From the NCBI GenBank assembly GCA_035378955.1, contig DAOSUS010000079.1, forward strand, positions 1 to 14,043: 14,043 bases of DNA. The letters are read 5' to 3'. The DNA comes from Candidatus Hydrogenedens sp. (lineage in GTDB: Bacteria; Hydrogenedentota; Hydrogenedentia; Hydrogenedentales; Hydrogenedentaceae). Positions 1 through 5,458 of this stretch are shown piece after piece; position 1 is the first letter of the stretch; the number at the start of each line of letters is the position of its first letter. The notes below the pieces were generated by a model. It did not search any database, was not told where the DNA came from, and was given only the letters and a program-made list of their open reading frames with translations. The translations under genes were made by a program, and so were the position numbers.

Positions 1-165
1 TTAAACAAGGGAAAGTTACAATTTTCATCAGCATATTATTACTATGCAGGGCATAGTCCTATATCAGGGATACCTTTTGATATTGATAAAGACGGTATTT
101 ATGATTTAATTATTGCGAATAATGCTTCAAATGATGTATCCTTTGTTTTGGGAAGGAAACCATAA
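1..165 (+). CDS. VCBS/FG-GAP repeat protein, C-terminal fragment
   Basis: Only the last 54 codons lie in the window; the frame is open from base 1 and stops at TAA 163-165. The fragment contains the motif DIDKDGIYDLIIAN, followed by a serine/asparagine and VSFVLG. This matches the end of a VCBS/FG-GAP blade (D-x-D-x-DG-x-x-DL-x-x-AN...SN-x-VS-x-LLG), whose Asp residues bind calcium in beta-propellers of secreted or surface proteins. No membrane segment or sorting tail follows: the protein ends about six residues after the blade motif. The repeat assignment is seen in the sequence; an extracellular location is inferred from the family. The upstream length and any enzymatic domain are unknown. 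Confidence 0.7.
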   Translation, partial: LNKGKLQFSSAYYYYAGHSPISGIPFDIDKDGIYDLIIANNASNDVSFVLGRKP

Positions 166-256
166 AATCTGATAATCTTTGAAACAAATTTGTTAAAAAG
201 AATGTCAAATTTAGCGTTTTATTGATTTTAAATACTATAAGAAGGAGTTTTGTCTT

Positions 257-1315
257 ATGGATATGGTAAAGAAAATATTAAAGTGGGTTGGGATTGTAAT
301 TCTTGCTCTAATTCTTGTTTTATTGTTATTTAAATTCTACGCAGATCGTACTTATTTTAATAACTATGATCCCAAACTTCCCTTGAATGTTCGGGTTGAA
401 GAAGTAAAAGAAATCAATGATGAAATAGAGGTTTTTAATGTCAAACGCCCCAGGCATTTTCAAAGCATTAAATTTTCTTATGAAAGTAGACCTGGCGAAC
501 GCGTTCCTGCTTTACTTTTGTTACCTACAGAATTGAAAGGAAAAGTTCCCTGTGTTATTTTTCTTCATGGGATTGGACAGAGTAAAGGTTTTATACATGA
601 AATAGCAGGACCTTTCACGGAAAAAGGATTTGCAATGGTCAGTTTTGACCAGAGTATGCAAGGAGAACGAAAAATTCAAGGCGGATGGTTAAAACAAGCA
701 ATAGCCTTTCGTCAACGCCCATGGAAAACCATTAATGATGCACGAAGACTTATTGATTATTTACAAACACATCCGGATATTGACGCTAATCGTCTTTATC
801 TGGTTGGTGCAAGTTATGGGGCTATTACTGGTTGCACCCTTACTGCATTTGAAAAACGAATTAAGGCGTCTATACTTGTGGTAGGCGGTGGCAATATCAA
901 AAGAATGCTGGATGCTCCCGCAATCAAAAATAATGCTCCGAAATGGCTTCATGCTATAGGGAAACCTATTGTTTCGTTTATTATGAATGTTGCTGACCCC
1001 ATTCACTACGCAAAAAATACTTCCCCGACGCCGTTATTATTTTTGAATGGCGACCAGGACACATTGGTTACCCCGGAAGCAGGAAAAATATTGTTTGAGG
1101 CAGCGGGAGAACCTAAAGAGATACGCTGGTATCCCATTGACCATCCTGGTTTGCGGGATAGCGATGGGATTAAAATAATTCAGATGTTGGACGATGGACT
1201 TGCCTGGTTGGTGGAACAGGATAATAAGGTAAAACAGAACAAAGTAGGATGGTACCGGGGCTGGGAGTCGAACCCAGGACATCTGGAACCACAATCCAGT
1301 GCTCTAACCAACTGA
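257..1315 (+). CDS. Membrane-anchored alpha/beta hydrolase (dienelactone hydrolase / acyl-peptidase-like)
   Basis: 352 codons as read. Start at 257 is supported by GAAGGAG at 241-247; a second ATG at 263 is possible. Residues 8-28 form one hydrophobic N-terminal helix, so the enzyme is probably tethered to the cytoplasmic membrane with the catalytic domain outside. The hydrolase fold is clear: an HG oxyanion turn at H104-G105, nucleophile elbow G184-A-S186-Y-G188, acid in G-D-Q-D (D266 or D268) and base H296 in DHPG. It resembles the esterase/dienelactone hydrolase/BAAT-like group; the substrate cannot be told. The fold should end near residue 321 (LAWLVEQ). The remaining 31 residues include 21 (332-352) that are simply the antisense translation of the tRNA-His gene, so the real C-terminus may be earlier or altered by an indel (see findings). 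It is convergent with the sugar-nucleotide operon and tRNA and has no evident functional link to them. Confidence 0.8.
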   Translation: MDMVKKILKWVGIVILALILVLLLFKFYADRTYFNNYDPKLPLNVRVEEVKEINDEIEVFNVKRPRHFQSIKFSYESRPGERVPALLLLPTELKGKVPCVIFLHGIGQSKGFIHEIAGPFTEKGFAMVSFDQSMQGERKIQGGWLKQAIAFRQRPWKTINDARRLIDYLQTHPDIDANRLYLVGASYGAITGCTLTAFEKRIKASILVVGGGNIKRMLDAPAIKNNAPKWLHAIGKPIVSFIMNVADPIHYAKNTSPTPLLFLNGDQDTLVTPEAGKILFEAAGEPKEIRWYPIDHPGLRDSDGIKIIQMLDDGLAWLVEQDNKVKQNKVGWYRGWESNPGHLEPQSSALTN

Positions 1316-1326
1316 GCTACCCCGGC
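1250..1326 (-). tRNA. tRNA-His (anticodon GTG), CCA encoded, no G-1/C73
   Basis: On the minus strand a full cloverleaf can be folded. The acceptor is GCCGGGG/CCCCGGT, then T8 A9, D stem GCTC/GAGC with a 9-nt loop, and anticodon stem CTGGA/TCCAG with loop TTGTGGT (anticodon GTG, His). A 5-nt variable loop follows, then T stem CTGGG/CCCAG with loop TTCGACT, discriminator A73 and genome-encoded CCA (1250-1252). The body is 74 nt plus CCA. The base before position 1 is T (from + strand A1327) and the G1:U72 pair closes the acceptor. The usual bacterial tRNA-His hallmark, a templated G-1 paired with C73, is therefore absent. The gene lies 48 bp downstream of the rmd-like gene on the same strand and overlaps the 3' end of the hydrolase frame on the other strand. 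Confidence 0.95.
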
Positions 1327-1336
1327 ACCTATAATT

Positions 1337-1366
1337 ATTTTACAAAAAAATTATTAAAAAACGCAA
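1337..1366 (-). promoter_or_regulatory. Possible promoter of tRNA-His
   Basis: Read on the minus strand, TTGCGT (1361-1366) and TAAAAT (1337-1342) are separated by 18 nt. The -10 matches TATAAT at 5 of 6 positions; the -35 keeps only the TTG. Predicted initiation falls just before the tRNA 5' end at 1326, giving a very short leader. The alternative is cotranscription with the upstream sugar-nucleotide genes. The spacer is A/T-rich, so chance similarity is possible. Confidence 0.35.
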
Positions 1367-1374
1367 GATATATA

Positions 1375-2310
1375 TTAAACGGTGGGATTTATTTTCTCTC
1401 TCCAATATATTAACAAGTCATTCAGAATATCTTTTATGTCGTATTTCGGTTCCCAGGAAGTGTCTGTTTTTAGTTTTTCATAACTCCCGCATATTATAGG
1501 TATGTCGTTGGTGCGTGTCCTTTCCTTATCAGTACAAATCTCAACTTTTATGCCGGTGATTGTCTGAAGGATATGGATGATTTGTTTTAGGGAATGAGAC
1601 TTACCTGAGCATAAGTTATAGACTTCACCGTTTCCCTTTCCTTGGGCGAGTAATTCATAGGCACGGACTACATCGGATACATGCAGGAAATCGCGTTCTA
1701 CCTCAATATTTCCAACATGTAAAACGGGCTCTTTCCATCCTTTTTCAATTTCAACAAATTGTTTAGCAAAACTGGATAAAACAAATCGTTCGTTTTGTCC
1801 TGCCCCCGAATGATTAAAAGGACGAACGATAACTGTTGCTAACAGTCCCTTTTTATGAATGTATTGGCAGTAAAAATCTGAGGCAAGTTTTGATATGGCA
1901 TAGGGATTTTGAGGATTTAACGGATGTGTCTCGTTCACAGGCAAATAATGCGGAGGTCCATATACCTCTGAAGTGCTGATAAATATAAAGGTAATGTTTT
2001 GCCCAAAATGGTTATTCAATATTTGTGTTAATGTGATGACGCTGTCGGTATTGGTTTGAAAACAGGAGAGTGGGTCTTGCATGGATTGTGGAACAAAACT
2101 AATAGCGGATAGATGAAATACATGGGAGACAGGACCTATGGTTTTGAGGAAGTTTTCGGTTTGCTCTTTATCCAATAGATTGCAAGTGTGTATACCTGTT
2201 TGAGAGGTAATATCGCAACCGATTACTTCCCAACCCGAGTTCTGGAGATGTCGGGTTAGATGTTTGCCGACAAAACCTCCGGTACCGGTAATGAGAGCCC
2301 GTTTGCTCAT
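1375..2310 (-). CDS. rmd: GDP-4-keto-6-deoxy-D-mannose reductase (GDP-D-rhamnose synthesis), SDR family
   Basis: 311 residues, close to the size of known Rmd reductases (about 300). It is an extended short-chain dehydrogenase: nucleotide-binding G9-T-G-G12-F-V-G15 at the N-terminus, and catalytic Y137-A-I-S-K141 with a preceding STSEVYG segment around S112-S114. The C-terminal half carries the Rmd-like signatures VERDFLHVSDVVRAY and YNLCSGK, then an R-x-R-x-NDIP stretch and a terminal YWR. Rmd reduces the C4 keto group of the Gmd product GDP-4-keto-6-deoxy-D-mannose, using NAD(P)H, to give GDP-D-rhamnose; related enzymes make the C4 epimer GDP-6-deoxy-D-talose. The gene overlaps gmd by 4 bp (ATGA, 2307-2310), which implies translational coupling. 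It is not a GDP-L-fucose synthase (WcaG), because the WcaG-type epimerase motifs are not seen. The exact stereochemistry of the product is inferred. Confidence 0.82.
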   Translation of the reverse strand: MSKRALITGTGGFVGKHLTRHLQNSGWEVIGCDITSQTGIHTCNLLDKEQTENFLKTIGPVSHVFHLSAISFVPQSMQDPLSCFQTNTDSVITLTQILNNHFGQNITFIFISTSEVYGPPHYLPVNETHPLNPQNPYAISKLASDFYCQYIHKKGLLATVIVRPFNHSGAGQNERFVLSSFAKQFVEIEKGWKEPVLHVGNIEVERDFLHVSDVVRAYELLAQGKGNGEVYNLCSGKSHSLKQIIHILQTITGIKVEICTDKERTRTNDIPIICGSYEKLKTDTSWEPKYDIKDILNDLLIYWREKINPTV

Positions 2311-3317
2311 GCTTCTGCCTTTGATTCGCGAATATGTTTCTCAACAAATTTCAAGTCAGCATCTACCATCATTTGAACTAAATCGGAGAATGAATGTTTC
2401 TTTCTCCATCCTAATTTTGCTTTGGCTTTGGAACAATTGCCCAGAAGCAAGTTTACTTCTGCGGGACGATAGAATTGTTGGTCCGTTTTAACATACTTTT
2501 GCCAGTCCAGTCCAACATGTGAAAATGCAATCTCACAAAATTCACGGACGCTATGCGTTTCTTCACTGGCAATAACATAATCATCGGGGGTATCCTGCTG
2601 TAACATTAACCACATGGCTTCAACATAATCACCCGCAAAACCCCAGTCCCGTTTGGCTTCCAGATTTCCTAAAAGCAATTCATTTTTCAATCCATGAACA
2701 ATACAGGCAACTCCATGAGTTATTTTTCGTGTAACGAACTCAAGCCCTCGCCGTGGGGATTCATGATTAAAAAGAATGCCTGAACATGTAAAAATATCAT
2801 AACTTTCCCGATAATTTACGGTAATCATGTGACCATAAACTTTTGCGACACCATAGGGACTACGCGGGTGGAAAGGAGTATTTTCTGTTTGAGGGGTTTC
2901 CTTTACCTTACCAAACATTTCGCTGGAAGAAGCCTGATAGAAACGGATTTTGGGATTTACTACACGAATGGCTTCTAATACGCGTGTAACGCCTAATGCG
3001 GTTACATCGCCCGTTAGAATAGGTTGCTTCCATGAAGTAGGGACAAAGGACTGGGCCGCGAGATTGTATACTTCATGCGGGTTGGCAGTTTGGATAGCCT
3101 CAATCACAGATACCTGGTCTGTTAAATCCGCTTGAATGAGGGTAATATTATCCTGAATATGAGCAATGCGTTCGAATGTTTCCGTGCTTGACCTGCGGAC
3201 AATACCATATACCTCATATCCTTTTGATAGTAAAAATTCTGCGAGATAAGAGCCATCCTGTCCAGTAATTCCTGTTATCAAGGCACGGCGTTTTTCTTTG
3301 TTTCCGATTTCTTGCAT
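2307..3317 (-). CDS. gmd: GDP-mannose 4,6-dehydratase
   Basis: 336 residues. The start at 3317 has AGGAG 7 nt upstream and lies 9 bp after the stop of the epimerase gene. Gmd signatures are complete: G16-I-T-G19-Q-D-G22 cofactor loop, R41-R42-S-S-T, catalytic S131-S132-E133-M-F-G, FHPRSPYG-x-A-K with Y155 and K159, and FNHESPRRG in the substrate-binding region. S131, E133 and Y155 fall where the E. coli enzyme has T132, E134 and Y156. It converts GDP-D-mannose to GDP-4-keto-6-deoxy-D-mannose in the cytoplasm using tightly bound NADP. The reductase encoded immediately downstream consumes this product, so the pair forms the GDP-D-rhamnose branch that feeds surface-polysaccharide assembly. A short charged N-terminal extension precedes the usual start of the Rossmann strand. 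Confidence 0.95.
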   Translation of the reverse strand: MQEIGNKEKRRALITGITGQDGSYLAEFLLSKGYEVYGIVRRSSTETFERIAHIQDNITLIQADLTDQVSVIEAIQTANPHEVYNLAAQSFVPTSWKQPILTGDVTALGVTRVLEAIRVVNPKIRFYQASSSEMFGKVKETPQTENTPFHPRSPYGVAKVYGHMITVNYRESYDIFTCSGILFNHESPRRGLEFVTRKITHGVACIVHGLKNELLLGNLEAKRDWGFAGDYVEAMWLMLQQDTPDDYVIASEETHSVREFCEIAFSHVGLDWQKYVKTDQQFYRPAEVNLLLGNCSKAKAKLGWRKKHSFSDLVQMMVDADLKFVEKHIRESKAEA

Positions 3318-3326
3318 GTTTATCTC

Positions 3327-4283
3327 CTAATCAATATTGTAAAACTTTTTGAACCAGTGAACATAGCGTTGAATACCTTCTTCTACGGGGATGCAGGGTT
3401 TGTAGTTAAGTAAAGTTTGGGCATGTGTAATATCTGCATAGGTGATTTCTACATCCCCCGGTTGATAAGGTTGCCATTCAATTTCCGCAGGTTTGCCTAC
3501 ACATTTTGAAATGATTTCTATTAGGTCAATAAGTTTTGTTGTTCGACTTTCACCCAGATTAAAAATTTCATATTGAAAGGGTCTCTCAATACTTTTCATA
3601 ATCCCATCCAGAATATCATCAATATAAGTATAATCACGAGCGGAAGTCCCATCGCCAAAAAGAATGACAGGTTTCCCTGAGATGATTTGCTTTGTAAATT
3701 TATGAATTCCCATATCGGGTCTTTGTCGCGGACCATATACCGTAAAAAAGCGGAGCATGGTTACATTCAGTCCGTAGATGGAACTATAAACATGGGATTG
3801 GAGTTCATTTGTTCGTTTGGTTACTGCATAGGGACTGATGGGAAACATTACGGGGTCCTCCTCGGAATAAGGGATGGCTTTACTTCCTCCGTATACCGAT
3901 GAACTGGACGCAAATACAAGATGAGAAGGACGGATATCCCGACAAGCATCCAATATGTTTTGCGAACCGATAATGTTTATTCGGTAATACTCCTCGGGAT
4001 TTTCAAGAGAAGGACGAACACCGGCACGGGCAGCAAGGTGAACCACTACATCCGGTCTTTGTTTTTCAAAAATTTCATATAGGGTTTCTCTGTCGCATAT
4101 ATCTGCTTCATATAATGTGAAAAGGTCAGATTTGGAAGCCGTTTCTATATATCTTCGTTTTATCTGTGGGTCATAGGTTGGACTAAAATCATCCATTCCA
4201 ATAACCTCATGTTTGCATGCTATAAGTCGGTCTGCAAGGCTGGAACCAATAAATCCCGCTACACCTGTTATTAATACTTTCAT
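3327..4283 (-). CDS. NAD-dependent epimerase, UDP-glucuronate 4-epimerase / GalE-like
   Basis: 318 residues; the start at 4283 is preceded by AGGGGAAG. It is an extended SDR sugar-nucleotide epimerase: G7-V-A-G10-F-I-G13 NAD-binding turn, D31-D32 at the end of beta2 (NAD preference), HLAARAGVRPS at 82-92, SSSSVYGG at 126-133 and catalytic Y152-A-V-T-K156. The segment RFFTVYGPRQRPDM with a following IHKF is characteristic of UDP-glucuronate 4-epimerases (GAE/Cap1J group) rather than classic GalE, as is the AARAGVR stretch. The likely reaction is UDP-glucuronate to UDP-galacturonate; a UDP-hexose C4 epimerisation cannot be excluded. It is the first gene of the operon with gmd and rmd, so it probably supplies another precursor for the same glycan. 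Family assignment is confident; substrate is inferred from motif similarity. Confidence 0.85.
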   Translation of the reverse strand: MKVLITGVAGFIGSSLADRLIACKHEVIGMDDFSPTYDPQIKRRYIETASKSDLFTLYEADICDRETLYEIFEKQRPDVVVHLAARAGVRPSLENPEEYYRINIIGSQNILDACRDIRPSHLVFASSSSVYGGSKAIPYSEEDPVMFPISPYAVTKRTNELQSHVYSSIYGLNVTMLRFFTVYGPRQRPDMGIHKFTKQIISGKPVILFGDGTSARDYTYIDDILDGIMKSIERPFQYEIFNLGESRTTKLIDLIEIISKCVGKPAEIEWQPYQPGDVEITYADITHAQTLLNYKPCIPVEEGIQRYVHWFKKFYNID

Positions 4284-4311
4284 AAACTTCCCCTTATGTT
4301 ATTTACATGGA

Positions 4312-4340
4312 ATTAAAAGTGTAATAAAAAAACTTTTCAA
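4312..4340 (-). promoter_or_regulatory. Sigma70-like promoter of the epimerase-gmd-rmd operon
   Basis: On the minus strand TTGAAA (4335-4340) and TTTAAT (4312-4317) are spaced by exactly 17 nt. Each hexamer matches its consensus at 5 of 6 positions. Initiation near 4305 would leave a leader of about 20 nt carrying the AGGGGAAG ribosome-binding site of the epimerase gene. Confidence 0.5.
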
Positions 4341-4363
4341 AAGGCAAACCTTTTGATTTTTTT
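4338..4363 (+). terminator. Weak hairpin with T-tract of unclear role
   Basis: A 7-bp stem CAAAAGG/CCTTTTG (4338-4344 with 4349-4355, loop CAAA) is followed on the + strand by ATTTTTTT. In shape it is a short intrinsic terminator, and the other side is T-rich when read on the minus strand. No gene ends here on either strand, and it overlaps the -35 box of the operon promoter, so it may be an A/T-rich coincidence or may block read-through. Confidence 0.25.
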
Positions 4364-4423
4364 GTTTCATTAAAGGAGCTGTTATTTATGTTTATATCTC
4401 CGCAAATCGGGAATAAATTTTTA

Positions 4424-4452
4424 TTAAAGAAAATATTTTCTATGCCGATAAT
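4424..4452 (+). promoter_or_regulatory. Candidate promoter of the small RNA
   Basis: TTAAAG (4424-4429) and GATAAT (4447-4452) are spaced by 17 nt. The -10 matches 5 of 6 consensus positions, the -35 4 of 6. Initiation would fall at about 4459-4460, exactly where the GC-rich segment begins. Confidence 0.35.
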
Positions 4453-4459
4453 AAATATT

Positions 4460-4570
4460 GGAAGCCGACACATGGAGGTTGAGGCAAAAGACACGGAAGT
4501 CAGGAATGCCTGAAAGGGCAAGCATCCAGAATAGCGCCATGACAGAAGACTGTCGTGGCGTTCTTATTTT
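4460..4570 (+). ncRNA. Candidate structured small RNA, family not recognised
   Basis: Positions 4461-4560 are 54% GC by count, in clearly AT-rich intergenic surroundings. The segment is bounded by a promoter-like site at its left edge and an 11-bp terminator hairpin at its right edge, predicting a transcript of about 110 nt. Two mutually exclusive hairpins can be drawn in the middle. One is TCAGG/CCTGA with loop AATG (4500-4513). The other is TGCCT/GGGCA closed by a GAAA tetraloop (4507-4520), followed by AGCATCC. A 5-bp pairing CATGG with CCATG could link the 5' part to the terminator stem. No good ribosome-binding site or protein of recognisable type is present in any frame. I compared it by eye with SRP RNA, 6S, c-di-GMP, glnA and other common riboswitches without a convincing match. 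Confidence 0.5.
4535..4570 (+). terminator. Strong intrinsic terminator of the small RNA
   Basis: Eleven consecutive base pairs join 4535-4545 to 4550-4560 (one G-U) around the tetraloop AAGA, followed by TTCTTATTTT. The opposite strand lacks a T-run after the stem, so it points to + strand transcription ending near 4570. Confidence 0.75.
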
Positions 4571-4664
4571 AAATTGTTATGAATTAAATCAATTGTATTT
4601 TTTCCTACCCATCGTTCATGGTAAAAAGACTATGCAAAAATCCGCTATGTATATGTAATGTATA

Positions 4665-4693
4665 GCACACATTAATCCTGTTATTACTATAAT
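4665..4693 (+). promoter_or_regulatory. Possible promoter of the cyclic-nucleotide-binding protein gene
   Basis: A perfect TATAAT lies at 4688-4693, but the expected -35 region (around 4665-4670) has no good match. It would give a leader of about 105 nt. The rest of 4571-4803 shows nothing else I can support. It is A/T-rich and lies downstream of the small-RNA terminator. Confidence 0.25.
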
Positions 4694-4803
4694 CTAAATC
4701 CGCTCTTATTTGTAATTCCATTTTTGTCACCAATATTTATCGTGAAACAAATGTTTATAAAATTATGTTATATTTTATAAGAATGTTTTTTTGGAGTGTA
4801 AAC

Positions 4804-5229
4804 ATGGAAAATTTGGCGAAGTATCAACAGTATGCAGAAAAAATAACAATATTTAAAGAACTAACAGCTGAAGAAGTTGCCCATCTTCTCAAACAGGGGA
4901 GGGTTTTTGATTATCCTCAAGGAAAGACTATTTTTTATGAAGGGCAATTAGGTTCGGCTTTGTTTGTTATATTATCCGGTAAAGTTGGATTGTATAAAAA
5001 GGCGAAAGAAATTGCGGTAATTGGTGTTGGGGATGTTTTTGGGGAAATGTCCGTATTAAACAAATCGCCGAGAACGGCGTCTGCGGTAGCACTTACACCT
5101 GTTCGTGTTTTTACGATGGATGAACACCAATTGTCTACCATGATGGACACGAAAATTGCCGTTCGTTTTTTAATGAATATTATCCATGTTCTTTCGGAGC
5201 GATTAGAACGAATGAATAAAGGTGCATGA
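4804..5229 (+). CDS. Stand-alone cyclic-nucleotide-binding (Crp-like effector) domain protein
   Basis: 141 residues from the ATG at 4804, chosen because GGAG sits at 4793-4796; an in-frame ATG at 4765 has no such site and adds a poor leader. The protein is one cNMP-binding jelly-roll. It has an N-terminal helix, F35-D-Y-P-x-G-K-T-I-F-Y-E-G47 and LFVILSGKVGLY, then a complete phosphate-binding cassette F79-G-E81-M-S-V-L-N-K-S-P-R90-T-A-S. E81 and R90 are the residues that in Crp contact the ribose and phosphate of cAMP. After the C-helix (LMNIIHVLSERLERM) the protein stops, so there is no helix-turn-helix and no kinase, channel or cyclase domain. It probably senses a cyclic nucleotide and acts through a partner. 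Such single-domain proteins occur beside signalling or chemotaxis genes; here no partner is adjacent. Confidence 0.85.
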   Translation: MENLAKYQQYAEKITIFKELTAEEVAHLLKQGRVFDYPQGKTIFYEGQLGSALFVILSGKVGLYKKAKEIAVIGVGDVFGEMSVLNKSPRTASAVALTPVRVFTMDEHQLSTMMDTKIAVRFLMNIIHVLSERLERMNKGA

Positions 5230-5458
5230 GGAAGAATTGCTAATCCTGAATCCCCTAGCTTAACTCTTTTGCTCGATAGCCAATCAAAATAATGAAGACA
5301 AATAAAGAGAATAATAAAGACCTATAAGTCGTAGGGAACAGATTTATTTTATATATGTTCTCTTTTCTTTCCTTCCAATTACTTTTATCGCTTCTTTTTT
5401 GTTACAATAAAATTAGATATTGATGTAAAAATCTAAAATTGGAGGAATATAATATAAA

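Noticed and set aside
4303..4521. Minus-strand 72-codon frame upstream of the epimerase gene
   Set aside because: It covers the small RNA in antisense and the operon promoter, and has no recognisable motif or ribosome-binding site.
4460..4570. SRP (4.5S) RNA
   Set aside because: CAGG and AGCA flank a GNRA hairpin as in the SRP tip, but the inner helix is 5 bp with two extra A instead of the strictly conserved short helix, and the ends do not pair into the long SRP rod.
4460..4570. Known riboswitch (c-di-GMP, glnA and others)
   Set aside because: ACGGAAGT is reminiscent of the glnA motif, but its flanking conserved halves are missing. The c-di-GMP core is absent.
4458..4658. Short + strand frame (66 codons from TTG) across the GC-rich island
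   Set aside because: No ribosome-binding site, TTG start, runs through a strong terminator hairpin, and the product has no protein-like pattern; better explained as RNA.
5337..5370. Terminator after the cNMP-binding gene (GAACA/TGTTC with a T-rich tract)
   Set aside because: Only 5 bp with a long A/T loop; too weak to support.
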